The notes under the pieces: model-generated
Seen by the model: the letters and a program-made list of their open reading frames with translations, nothing else
Database searches by the model: none
What the model was told of the DNA's origin: nothing
Made by a program: the position numbers and the translations under genes
Part shown: in pieces, positions 47,586-60,113 of the stretch
Position numbering within the stretch: position 1 is the first letter of the stretch
How the letters are laid out: each line of letters starts with the position of its first letter
Assembly: GCF_011397635.1 (NCBI RefSeq)
Contig: NC_064767.1
Location: forward strand, 22,246,537-22,310,536
DNA: 64,000 nucleotides
Origin: Epinephelus fuscoguttatus
Lineage: Eukaryota > Chordata > Actinopteri > Perciformes > Serranidae
Direction: 5' to 3'

Positions 47586-50500
47586 ACTCTGTCTTGCTCA
47601 GTCAGAGTGTGAAGGATGGAGAGTAGGTCTCTGTGTCACAGACCCTTGGTGGTCTGATTATAACACCTTATTAAACAGAGAGGCCCTAAAGTCACCCAGG
47701 GGCCAATAAGAGGACCCCAGAAGCAGTAGCTTTGTGACTGAGGGGGCCATTGTGTGTGTGTGTGTGTGTGTATATGAGGGGTGCGTAATTGATTGGGGCC
47801 AGCCCAGTTGGGGGGGTGACTGCTTCGGTCTTGTCACCGGGCCGCAGTGAAAAGGCCAGTTTGTGAGCAGCAGAGCAGCAGCACAACACCAGAGAGAGCA
47901 TATGGACACAATGAGAACACAAGCTCATGAATATGAGTGTGTTTGTGTGTATGTGTGTGTGACTGTAAGCATGCCTCCACCAGAACATATGGCCTGAATG
48001 AAACTTCGGCCTCATGAATAACAGAAAGAGTGGGAGAGAAAGGTTAGAGGGTCGGCTGCAAGAGAGCAGCGAAACAACGTAAGATTGGTGTTGCTGCAGA
48101 AAATTGGCGAAAAGAGGAGGTTTTTTTCCACTTTTCAAGTAGATGATTGTGTAAGAGGTCAGCAGTGTGTCACTGTGGTGGTCAGTCTCCCTGTGTGCGC
48201 CTTTGGCTGTGACGCCTGCCACTGCTTTACTTCCCCCGTTGGCGACTGTTTACTTCAAACCCTCAACTCCTTTCTAGGAGAAAAACAAAACCACCAAAAC
48301 ACCTCCAGCATCCCTCTCCACACCACTCCTCTGTCTGGCCTCTGTTTCTCCTCCTGAGCCCCAAGACTTCCCACACACACACACACACACACACTTAAAA
48401 ATCAAATACTTTGTGAGGGAACTGATGTGCGCACCCATTTGTCAACATTATAGTAAAGAAAAACGGGGGAAAGACGGGAGAGTGGAGACGCACATCTGAC
48501 CTGACAGCTCTGCTTTTCACCTCGCATGACATTACAGCGATTCCACTCACATAAGGGAAATGCTTCATGTGCGCTCACAAGAGTTAACACACTTCATATG
48601 CTGCTCTGAAGCATGGAATACTTTGATAATGTCATGATAACAGATCTGAAATGGAGAGTATTAAAGGCTTTGTTTATCCAAATTACAAACACACATATTT
48701 TATCACTCACATGTAGTGGTATCTAGCCATGGAGATTTTTGTTTTTATCCACTGAGGTTTTCAGTTGTCAGTTTCTGAGATGTCTTCTACCATGCCAATA
48801 CGTTAGAGGTAAATTACATTTGTGGTGCTTAATGCATTAAACAAATCACATTTACAAAATTCATCGGTAACATGTTTTTCCAAAATCAATGGCATGGTGG
48901 TTTTGGATCAGTACTTCCCATCTTTTTTGTCTGATATAGCCCCCCTGACTCATGTTGGTTGGATGCATTTTCTGTGTCGTCAGCCTATTGGCTGGAATCA
49001 CTGTTCAAGATGAGACACAGTTGTCACTGGAATTACTTTTTATGGAGGAAATACTGGAGGAAATAATGGTTGACAGCATTTTCTGCGAATTATTCAGAGT
49101 ACCAGTGAAACCATGACATTATAAGCACACAGGTTTTTAAAACATGGATGCACATGCTAAAAGTATGCTACAGACTCCTTTCCCATTGGCAGTAAACCAG
49201 AGATGGCCCTGCAGCAGACGTCTTTCTGTGTATGTGGGGTTTTTCTTTTCTTTTTTTTGATGTCACTTTGACATCACAGAGAGGCCAGAAAACAGGTAAA
49301 CAGTAGACAGCACTATGAGACAGCAGCACGGAGGAAAGAAAACTTAATGGTGGTTACTTTTTATCTTTCACTTTTTTTTATGCTTGAGCGCTGCTTGGGC
49401 AAAGACGGATGGTGTTTCGTGATGGCACGTCATTGCATCTTGTCAGTTAAGGGGCTAAAATTAGTACATTTACCTGGGTGTTGTGTGCCCATCGGAGCCA
49501 GAGGCGATAAATACTCCTGGTGACTACAGAGTCATTTGACCTGGGTATGAATGCTGATTAAAATCATTCCCATTACATTTAATGTAATGGGAATGAAATG
49601 GTTTTTTTGTGCAGTGGGAGATGGGCTTTAGATTTCCCTTATTGTTCATTGTTCAGGAGGTTTTTACCAGGAGCCAAATTTTCCGCAGTTGGGATGCATG
49701 ATAATATTGGTCCAACATCAGTATCAGCCGATACTGGCTTAAAAATGGACTATCGGAATCAGCCAACATGCTGATAATATTGATATATCATCGCTATTTG
49801 CCAATATCAGTTTTGAATTTAAATGTCAGAATCAGCCAACGTGCTTTTTCTAATTTCTGATTAATATTACATACATTTAATAGCATGATGTTAATTCCAC
49901 AACAGAAGGCACTTGATTATCTCTAAAATTAGGTAAGGAAAAAAGTGGATATATCAATATTGTTACTGGTTATTGGCCGAATTAGTATATCAGATATCGA
50001 CCAAAAAATCCAATATTGTGCATCTCTAGTCCACAGAGTCTCTTCGGGGTCTCTTCCTCTCTAAAACAAATAAATGTGGTGATTTAAACCAGCAAAAACA
50101 CTGAATAAAGCAGTTTCACGAAAAAAAAAGAAGAAATATTTTTCGTACACTTTTGTTATAGAAGGGCAGCTAACTATGGTGGCCCATGGGAAAATACAAA
50201 AACACAAATGGCCCTATCTACAGCCAGTGTTTGGTTTGTCTGTTCTGGGTTACTGTAGAAAAATGGCCCCCTCCCTATGTAGATATAAATGGCTCATTCT
50301 AAGGTGACGAAAACACAGTGATCCTTTTTTTTTAAGGTGAATATACACTAAAGAAAACATGCCTTTTATTTACATGCAATTTCTGCCAATATACCTCCCT
50401 AAATCCTAAACACTGGACCTTTAAAGCTCCAGAAAAAGTGAGTAAGTTGACCTTGCTATGACATTGTTTTGTCAACAAAATGATCAATGCTTTGAGCACC

Positions 50501-52084
50501 ACAGACAGAATTCCATTCGCTTTCACTGTAATTTGAGACACAACCTCAGTTAAACTAAAACTATCTCCATGGACAGATACCAAAATATTGTGTTTGTTTT
50601 TGTAATTTGGGTGAACTGATCCTTTAAGTGAGGTGATGGGGATAAAGAGGGAAGAGGGTGAGGGAGGGGAGGTGCTGCTGTGCTCATTTGTGCCGTCTGC
50701 ATTGTGAGTATGGAGGGATGGTGGCCGCCCTCTGGTCTGGTCTGTGCTGTGTGACGGGGCCATCAGAGCCGTCAGCTCTGGGGACAAAAGAAGGGAACCT
50801 CTTCTGTCACAATATGGCTCGTGGCCTTTCAACTCCCCATCTGTTTGTGTGACGCTCACTCGGGAGAGCTGACACACACGTTACAGTGACACACACACAT
50901 GCACGCACGCACACACGGTACGGAGAGATCAGACGCAAACGGGGAGCGTGGCAGAAACTGGCAGCCCCGCTGATGGCCGTTTGCAGAGGCAGTGATGTAG
51001 GAGTAATGTGGGGAGAAAGCAGGACGAGCTCCTTCTGAGCTGCTGGTTAACAATCTGCGTCAATGAGGCCGGATCCACGCTAGTTATCGCTGTGCTTTTA
51101 GCCACCTTGTTGGGCTTTTTTTGCACTACCACTCTGCTGTTTGTCACCCTGTTACAGTTTCTTGCTTTTGCAGATGTTTGACACTGTGAGGTATTTAGAT
51201 CTGGCTTTTGTCAACATGAGAAACCATTGTCGTCTTTTATGTGTGATATGGCTGTTAGCACCAATTCTGAACAACTATCACCCTTGCAACAAAAGTGGAT
51301 TTTATCTTCCCTCATTTCTCTCCATGTGAGAAGTAGTGTTTCATTTTCCTCAGTTAATGACTCGTGAAGGGAGTTGTGGGGGTCATTGTTGAACCACAGT
51401 CCCACAGAAAGCAGCTGACAAAGACTCCAGAAACTTCTGTCCTGACAGAGATTAATTGTTCTGCTCCGATAAAAGTAAAAAAGAAAAAATCCAAAATGGA
51501 AAGACGGGATAAAAGCAATGATGATGAGCACTTTCATAGACTCCAGATACAGTACACACACACTGACACTGTTACATAGTAAAGATGAATCATGCCATTC
51601 AAAGAACAAATCAATAAATTTTACAGCGATATGGCCTCGGCTACAAGAGGCGACAATGAAACCATTTACAACGGAGCAGCTGTTTCTCCATGACAACCAG
51701 TATGATGATGAAAACATGTCAGTGGGGTTATGGGATGCCATACACAGGGTCAAGGTTAGATAAGAGAGGCCGCTCTGCTCTCTCTTGTTCTGCCGCTGTC
51801 GCACACTCGGCTGCCACACAGTGATGTCATGATTTAGGACTTGGCTGCAGTAGTCGGTAATATAGCGAACACAGCCGCAATAAAACTCAGTATGACACTT
51901 TATTTTACTATAATTATCACCTCAAAGTACAGAGTGTGGAACATGCTATTTGGAAACATGATAGAAACCCAGTCATTTTCCGGGAGTCAAAGAGAATTCT
52001 CGGGTACAGAAGAGCACAGTGCTCCTTGTGCATGAACAATGGCAGCTTTGACGAAGAGAGCTGTATCAGTAACTCATTCACCCG

Positions 52085-52139
<55 letters not shown>

Positions 52140-55100
52140 AGTGTGCATGTAGAAAATCAGTACTGAGCTGCTGTGTTGGAGATTGTACATGTTGCTCGCT
52201 GACACGTGTTGTCTTTATGCAATGTGACAGACAGAATGCAGATGCTCAACTGTCCACACACACAGACGGTAAACACACTGAAATCTTCTGTACCATCAAC
52301 CAACTCATTAAAAGCTCTTTGGTGGTTGTTAGCCACACGTCAGTCCCCCCAAATTACATATAATTACCAAATTATAGTTAGTCATCTCGTCTGTTTGTGG
52401 TACATCAGATTTTCTAGTCATGTTTTAGGTCAAAATTAAAATGAAATGTGACTGCAGCTGAGTGTCAGGCTCACCTCCTCTCCAGGCTGTGGTCTCATCA
52501 GTGATACCTGGTCGTAGCCTCTCCTGAACAGAGCCCACAGAGCATCTAGCTTCCCCTGGAGGACGCAGAAAGAAAAACAAATGATTTCACAGGGATGTTA
52601 GTATTAAATGTGGCCAAAGTTTCAAATAACGAGGTAGACAACATATGTAAAAGTAGTTTAGGTGAGCAAAAACCTCAGGCCTCAGACCATTCTGAATACT
52701 CTGTATCCAAGGTTTTTTTCTGTTTTCAAGACAAGCTGATGTTAAATCATGATGGATTTCCTTATATGCTCATCTGTCCAGACACAGTACTTACACTGCT
52801 ACATGTAGCTATATGCTAACATCAAGGAAACATGTAATCTTGGATGTCGATGTTATTTTCTCCCTGATTTCGGATCATATTCCTGCTACTCAGAAGATTT
52901 TTTGATTTTTTTTATGGTAACATGCCGCTCCATTAGTCATTCCCCACCTGCAATGACTGTGCACCGCATGGATGTGTAAAGAGAACTGGATGTAGTGTTG
53001 GAGGTGGGGCCCTGTTCATTCATATAAAACTTGCTCAGTGGCCAAAAAAGTTCAACTTTCCTGATACAAGATTACCCAGATCTTCCACATCATTGGGCCC
53101 AAAGTGCGCAAGTGACTTTTGCCGGCTAAGCGGCTAACTTTTGGTTAAGCCCTCTTCTTTCGTCAGTGGGAATAAAATTACATAATTGTGCAGCTCTTCT
53201 AGACTTTTAAATTGTTACCAGACCAAATAAATCAAATTCTGATAGTGAAACAAGTCATTTTTGGGGGGTTGTGATGCTCAAAAAATGTACCCACTCATTT
53301 ACAGATGTCTACAATTCAACAATTTAAGTCTATGCAAAAGTTGTAATTCCACAGTTTGGCCACTATGTATAATTGGCTTCAAAGCTTGGTGCTGTTCCTG
53401 GGGGCTTGATGCAGAGATACTGAGATACAGAAAACCTGAAAACGCTGACCAGTTAGAGCAGACTTGGTCTTTTCAGGAGGGGGGCATTAAGACAAGAAGA
53501 GACAGGTGCTCAAATGGAGCGTCTCAGACAGAGGGTGAATACAGGTGTTCCAGCACAGACAGTATGAGGAAAATTAAGAGCTTTCTGAACGTTAAAACAT
53601 GTAAACATGTTCTAGTAGAAACCCAAAATACAAGTATGAACATAGAAATGAGCATAATAGGCCCACTTTAAACATACATTTAGCTTTAGGTTATGCATTA
53701 AAGACTTACCTTAATGGGTGTGTACCACCTCCTCTGCTGTGGGGGGCGGCGTGGTGGTTTTCGAGGCTTGGGCTCATATGGTTCAAATTCCTGTTCTGGC
53801 ATCTTTACAACTGCATTTTTAGGTTTGTCCAGCTTCGCACCTTCCTCAGTGGACCCCTTCTCCCCCCATCGCACCTAAAAAAGCCTCATTAAAATGTATA
53901 TTCTTTTGAGCATTGGAAATGCATGCGTGTGTGTATGTGTCGATACAAACCTCCATGCGTTTAATGCCACCCACTCCTCTTCCTCCATAGTAGGATGCAT
54001 CCACTGTGGGCCACCTCTTCTTTGGCATCCCATCCTCATCATCTGATTCCTTAGAGTGAAAGTCAATACATGACACTGCCCAAATTCTCCCAAACATACT
54101 ACCATCAGTATTAACATCAATACTATCAATACAATCATTATGAGAGAAAAAACAAGTCTTACTGGCTCTGGAGGAGGAGGTGGTGGAGGTTCCTTGATCA
54201 CCTTAAAGTTGAAAAAGAAAAGTAATGAGGGAACCAAAGATATACTCAACAGATGACCACACGCTGACACACTGAAGTCTGAAGTTCAAACTTACCAAAG
54301 TGCAGCAGAGAGGCCAGAACCACCACATCAGCAGCAGAGCCAACAGCAGGAACACCACCAGCAACGATATTAGCACGATGGTGCCGTCGAACTGCACAAA
54401 AACACAGAATGATGGAATTCAGGTTAAACTGAACTACAAGATAACAAATGAGAAAAAGGTGGAAATGAAAAGCGGAAGTACTCACAGCCTCCTCTGATGA
54501 CAGACACAACAGAGGAGACCTCAGAGAGGAAGAAGAGAAGAAGAAGACTGGAGGACCAGGAGAAAATAAGAAGGTTGAAAGAAAGTTTATTCAAATAAGG
54601 CAGCATGCCAGAGGGAAATATCATCATGTGTTGTGATAGTGGGGACTTTCTGAACAGGATGTACTTACACATTCAGTAGTAGTGATGTGAACGGAGCTGG
54701 TGATGTAGGAGAGGCCCTCATTCATGCTCACCTGCAGGTAGATCACCCTGCAATAACACAAACTCGTGACTGGTTTGATCTTCTGACACAGAAAAGCAAC
54801 ACACATCACACGCTCAAGTGCACATCTGCTTGCGTGCACACATTTGCGGTCTTGTTGCGGCTACTGTAAAAGCTTGCCCCGAGGTGTCAAACACATTCCT
54901 CCATCTATTTTGTTCAAACTCGCTGCTTTATAAGCGCACAAACATGCTGACATAGACACAAAGCCAAAGTCTTTAAAGAGGTCAGGGAGTTCTCCACCCA
55001 CAGAAGGAATCTCTTCTGTTTGGATCAGACCCAGGCCTCTAATGTGGAAACCACAGACAGCTAAATGACTTCTTTTTCTGCAGGATTCAGTGCTGATATC

Positions 55101-58100
55101 TGCAGCTGGAGCTGCACAAAGATAGGGCAGGGCAGGGACAGGACACGGGTGAAAATGTTTAGTTTTCGGTGGGGTAGATGGCAGGATAGTGAGGGTGATG
55201 AAAACAAAGATTGAACAGCAATGAGGCAGCAAAAAGGACAGCAGAATATTTAGTTGACAAGTTATTCATAGAGCTCTTAAAGGGACAGTTCACCTCAAAA
55301 TCAAAAATACATATCTTCGTCTTGTTTCGGTGTGAGTTGTTGATTGTTGGAGATATCGGCTGTAGAGATGTCTGCCTTTTCTTGAATGTAACGGAACTTA
55401 ATGGCACTCAGCTTGTGGTGCTCAAAGCGCCAAAAAATGGGAAGCGTGCATCTACTGCTAGCTCACCTAGCACCACTGAGCTAGGTAATGTCACAGCTCA
55501 GTCAAGAAGGGCATGAGTAGATGCACACTTCCTTCTGCGTGGTGAAAAAGTTGGTAAAAAAGAAAATAGTTCCTACATGAAACGGCTCACAACAAGATCT
55601 GTAGATTATCTTGAGTGGTTTATGATTTCTGGAAAGAGACATTGCTGTTGAGTTTTTCAGATGTATTTTTTGGCGCTTTGAGCACCACAAGCCGAGTGCT
55701 ATCTAGTTCCATTACATTCTATGGAAGGCAGACATCTCTACGGCCGCTATTTCCAACACTTGGGAACTCACACCAAAACAATCTAGCAACAAACAAACTC
55801 GCACTACAAGTATGAGTAAAAATATGTATTTTTGATTTTGGGGTGAACTGTCCCTTTAAGACATATGGTCAAAAACAAGACATCTTAGCCAAATAGGCGT
55901 TTGAGGGCTGAAATGCAGACAGCTGGACTGTAGCTATAGGTTTGGTAAAGAATAGAGAAAGGCTTCTTGTGCTGTTCTTATGGTTTGGGGGGGCAGAGAC
56001 AAGGGGGGCATTGAGCTCTGGGTTTAGATCTGAGGAGGGGGCGACAAGGATTAGGTCACTGCAGGGGTAGAGAGACGGGCAGAGGAGAGGAAACAAAGTG
56101 GGGGATGGTAGGAGGAGGGCCCTTCCTGTGCTACATCCCTTCAGCACTGTCCCTCCCTTCTGAGACCCCCTCTTCACTTCCTCAATCGCCGACTCTGTTT
56201 TCACCTCCTCGCCCCCTCCTCTGTCCTCTCCATATGACTGTAGCTTGTCTTATAACTCATGCTGACACTGACTTCAGAGTAGGAAATTGGCGGTGCAGGT
56301 GCCACTCATCTTTTATTCTACTTCTTCCCTCCCTTCTCTGTCCCCCCCCTAACCCCATTTTATGGTCAGCCCTCCTTTCAGGCAGGCAGGGGACACGCTG
56401 CTATCAGCTCCTCTCTGACAGATAGATCTCAGCCCCTATCAATCATCAATCTGTCCACTATATATGTCTTTGCCCTGTGTGTGTGTGTGTGCAGGGGGGA
56501 GCTGCATCCGGAAGGTTCCCAGTCAACATAGATTTGTATGACAGCAACGCCAATGACTTCATCATATGCGACAAGGCTTGGGTGGATCAGGAGGTGAGGG
56601 TCTTTGGGGTTTGGGTGAAGAGGTGACGCTGGGAGCTGCACTACCCAAGTCCCTCATGTATAGACTTTACAACTGCAAAACAGGAAGCAGTTTACCTATA
56701 ATGTGATCTGACATGAAAGGGTGGTGTTACAGGGCTGCAGCTAGTGACTGTTTTCATTACCAATTAAGTCAGGGTCTATGAAACTGTGAAAAATGTACTT
56801 TGCAATCTATACAAGTAGGCGATCCATATACTATTGGTATAATCTGTCTATTTCTTGATGTTTGCCTGATTGTATGTCAGCGAATAAAATGTGAAAATCT
56901 TATAAGTATTTTGTCTCTCTGTATTATGTTATATACAAATATCATGACTTTTTTTTTGTTTAGTTTACTTTTACTTTATTTACTGCTCACTTAATGACTG
57001 CCTCGGACAGATGGTGTGATATCAGGCTTGAACTCGGATTTTGAAAAAAATCAGTTTGACAAAAACAATCCTAGCACATGATCCACTGAGAAAGGCCATG
57101 AGACGGAGCTGAAAGCTTCACAAGACTCAAGTAAGTGGACCTTGAGCTGAGAATTTCTTTTTGTCAAGGCTTTAACTGTGTTGTCACAATGGTGCTGTTA
57201 TTTTACTAAGTCTGTGTTGTTATTTTTATTTTTTGATAATGTATCTTATGTACCATGTTTTTTGTAATAAAAAAGAATTATAAAAACTTAAAGTTACAAC
57301 CTCCAAGATCTCCACTTTGTTCTCTTTGGCGGCACCTATGGTGACAAGCAGTAACTGCAAGTGTGTTATTGGATCTTACTTCTCAAAAATCTAAACAGTG
57401 TCACCTGTCTTTTCCTCTGAATTTGCACTGCTATTATGTAAATTTCATTGCCTGACTGGAAAAAAACTGTTTGCCACTTCACGTACAAGTGAGTTGAAGA
57501 GCAAGTCTGTCGTATTAGCTCCACCTAACCTCTCTGGTGCACCAACCACTACTGAGTAATGGAAAATGCATCAGTATCTATGTGCCGCTTGTGATTTTCC
57601 CAGAAATGTCGCTACAGACTTTCATCCATTGGTGTAGATATTACGGGGGACACACCCCCCTCAATATTTAGAACATGTGCGTTTTTGCCCCCCAGTAAAA
57701 TCATGAATTCAGCAAAGCACATAATTTGATGCAGACAAGGCATATATTGGTGCATAAAATTCCCTGGAATGCAGGAAATCACATGTTGACACTCAAATTT
57801 TCTGGTGGAGGACCCCCAAACCCCCTGATTCATATTTGACGCCCATATGTGCTTAAAATAAATGTAAGCCCCTGCTTTCATCAGGCTCACCATTGTATTA
57901 CCTCATTTTGGAGATCAGTAGTGACTTAACTGACATTTTTTCAAATGAAAATCTCTTTATTACTTTAAATAACAAAACAAACTTGTGAAAACTGACCATC
58001 ACAATTTTAACAGCACCCAAGAAGATGTTCTTGATTAGCTTGTTTTGTCTGTTGAAAGGTGGACTGTTTGCAGCTGTTAATATTTTAGTTTGTGTTTCAA

Positions 58101-59701
58101 TCATTTCAATTATCAAATAGAAAACGTGATGATCTCAGGTGATGAAAGGGGGGATTTTGTTGAGAGGACCAGAAACAGCACTATTTTGGCACACAACAGT
58201 ACATGACACCTGTCTAGCCTGCACAGTGGCACTCTCACTTTTCTACATATTTCCAAATCTATCTGCACGTTACTGCACCACAGTCCAGAACTCATAAGCC
58301 AGCTGTTGGCCTCCTGTCTGGGCCCTTCAGCCATTCACAACTGACTTCCTCTTTAGTAGCACTCAGGGTGTTGAGGCAGTGCTGACTCTGCTCTAATGGA
58401 CTTCAGTTATATGGAAGGATGTCTACTTCAGGCACCATTGCAGTGTGTAATGATGCTCCCTGCTGTAAACGCTGTAAACAACTATTTATGGATTGTGACT
58501 GAGGTGAATTGTTGCTGTCTTTTTGTCAGTCCCCCAATACTTATCCTGTGAGGTACAATTAAAATTCCATGTGTCACGTCTGCTAAAATGTGTAAGTGAA
58601 ATAATACTGTAGGTGACAGACTCTTAAATCTCCCTGTTGCCACAGTGTGAAAACTACATTTCTTCTTTCTCCATCTCTGAATAGTACTTCCCCATCAAAG
58701 CGGTACTTTTCACTGGCAGACAAGACAAGCTCAAATCACACTAGAAATTTGAGTGACAGCAACAAGACAGATGATGACTGGGAGGTGTCTGAGGCCGCAG
58801 GCCGGAGTGTATAATTATGCACAGGACTGCAGGCAGCAGGGACGGGAAGGCTAACGGGCCTCGGTCCTCTCAGAGCTCCGCTCACAGCATCGCTCTGTCT
58901 GCCCCACTAGAAACTTCTGCTCTGAATCCCCAAGAGCAAAGCTGGAAGCCCTCAGAGGAAACTTTACACTGCCCTGCCGACTCCACTCACACTTTCGCTC
59001 TCCCAAAGTGTCAGACAGAGATTGGGATACATCACACAACACGCAAATGCACAAAGACATACACACACATACACGGTTGCGAGGTCCTCTCCAGCAGGCT
59101 CTCATTAAGTCATGTTCCTGGGCTCTACTCCTGTTGTCCCCCTGTGATTGGTGTCTGGCTTCGTTAGCTGTGACAAACACTGATTGATCACAGACACTCA
59201 ATGACTTTGGCCCTAATTTGTTCAAGGACAGCGGTCTTCTGTGTCCACACCAAACTTGCGTGCAGCTGGCAAATATCTGGGCTCAGAGTGTTACAGCTGA
59301 ACACAGAGGGTTTGGCAACTGGAGTGATAGCTGAGAAAGAATGTGGGGGGTGAAAGAGGCAGTGAGAGCCAGAAGAGATGTGCAGCTTACCTCCCAACCT
59401 CCTCTACAACAGGAGCGGGACAGAGCAGGAAGGTATCCTCTATTCCAGCTGGTCTCTCATCTGCACAGGGAGAAACAAAATCACACTTTATATAGCAGAC
59501 ATTTTAACATGTTCCCTAATTCTTCTTAAATACACAAGCCAAACACAGAATCACATGATGCATTAAAGCTTGTATGTGCTTGTGTTCGTTTGCAGAACTC
59601 ACCCACAGTGAGTGTATCATTCAGTTTGAAGCTGCAGAGGACCTGGTCAATATTTCTGGCATGAAGAAAACCATTGCCTCTCACCACCACCTGGAAACTC
59701 T
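46682..59701 (-). CDS. antxr1: antxr1-like (TEM8 / anthrax toxin receptor family) adhesion receptor, 3' nine exons
   Basis: Role (known): ANTXR1 is a single-pass receptor that binds collagen through an extracellular vWA domain and couples to actin; it is a host protein, not a toxin. Exons in transcript order: 59603-59701, 59391-59460, 54669-54747, 54296-54391, 54163-54201, 53951-54049, 53710-53874, 52475-52555, 46682-46981 (TGA 46682-46684). All have GT-AG borders and agreeing phases; about 341 aa. Seen: the Ig-like extracellular part ([50 protein letters not shown]); one membrane helix in 54296-54391 ending MWWFWPLCC; a proline run ([11 protein letters not shown]); the conserved tail [80 protein letters not shown]; and a long proline-rich end finishing SRPPPRL. 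The signal peptide and vWA domain should lie right of 64000. The paralogue (1a-1d, or ANTXRL) is not resolved. Confidence 0.92.
46685..46905 (-). other. proline-rich cytoplasmic tail of the antxr1-like protein
   Basis: Within the last exon, about 70 residues are dominated by Pro, Ser and Arg, with repeated PPSR-type and PPGPP steps. GC content is far above the surroundings. Antisense reading gives a glycine-rich open frame that is only a shadow. Confidence 0.8.
47532..47578. repeat. (CA)n microsatellite
   Basis: Uninterrupted CA run of about 46 bases, inside the last intron of the antxr1-like gene. Confidence 0.95.
49690..50030. mobile_element. non-autonomous hAT-like inverted-repeat element
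   Basis: The left end GGGATGCATGATAATATTGG and the inverse of the right end, AGAGATGCACAATATTGG, are similar. Between them lie several imperfect ATCAG/CCGATA-type repeats (AGTATCAGCCGATACTGG is itself palindromic). The GGGATGCA-type end is what I recall for a frequent fish element of probable hAT origin. No clear target duplication was found, and no transposase is present. Confidence 0.55.
52089..52138. repeat. (GT)n microsatellite
   Basis: Uninterrupted GT run of about 50 bases, seen directly, in the last intron of the antxr1-like gene. Confidence 0.95.
53260..53670. mobile_element. interspersed fish MITE-like repeat in an antxr1-like intron
   Basis: Phrases such as AAACATGTAAACATGTTCTA, GTAGAAACCCAAAATACAAG and GAGCATAATAGGCCCACTTT recur in many teleost genomes as I recall them. 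The right end is near 53670. The left end is uncertain. It sits just before the 53710-53874 exon. Confidence 0.5.
54748..59390. other. 4.6-kb intron of the antxr1-like gene
   Basis: Holds the TTAA-flanked element at 55281-55855 and a probable degraded repeat at about 57610-57870 (GGACCCCCAAACCCCCTGAT). No further exon is seen; the phases of 59391-59460 and 54669-54747 join directly. Confidence 0.65.
55281..55855. mobile_element. TTAA-flanked MITE with long terminal inverted repeats
   Basis: The left end AGGGACAGTTCACC (after TTAA 55277-55280) and the right end GGTGAACTGTCCCT (before TTAA 55856-55859) are exact inverses. The match continues inward through CAAAATCAAAAATACATAT and, with gaps, through blocks such as GGTGCTCAAAGCGCCAAAAA. 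TTAA target sites are characteristic of piggyBac-type transposons (known). No transposase frame is present. Confidence 0.8.
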
Positions 59702-60082
59702 CTGTGACAAAAACCAACAGTGAGTAGGCACCATCAGAAATGATTGGCAATATGCACACTTGTGCAAAACAACGGTAACATAAACATATTTTCAGCTGTA
59801 TGAGAGAGATATAAAAGATCAAAATGGGCCTCCTAATTTGGTTTGAAGTGGGAGAAAATTTCTAGTCTGCCATTATGGTGAGTGCTGGCAGCCATTCCCT
59901 TCCTCTGATGTGCTCAACTTAAGCAGGAGAAACTTGTGCATGCCTCATTACTGCTTGTTTATATCTGTGTGCCCATGTGTGTATGTGTGGAAAGGCCATA
60001 ATAAGCTCAGATGGTGCTAATGCTAAAAGTGCTGCTATTCACAAATATGTGCTGTGCAGTAGCCAGGAAGTGTGTGCGCATT

Positions 60083-60113
<31 letters not shown>

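Larger units (their letters stand above)
46982..52474. other. last intron of the antxr1-like gene
   Basis: 5.5 kb without exons. Contains CA/GT microsatellites at about 47532-47578, 47751-47772, 48373-48394 and 52089-52138, and the inverted-repeat element at 49690. Confidence 0.7.

Noticed and set aside
54424..54672. Hydrophobic minus-strand frame ([19 protein letters not shown]) as an extra antxr1-like exon
   Set aside because: Exons 54669-54747 and 54296-54391 join in phase 0 and give the family's expected C-x-D-G step before the membrane helix; the extra exon is not needed.
54861..55232. CAAPAAD reading as the antxr1-like Ig-domain exon
   Set aside because: The stretch at 59391-59460 ([15 protein letters not shown]) matches far better and has exact phases on both sides.
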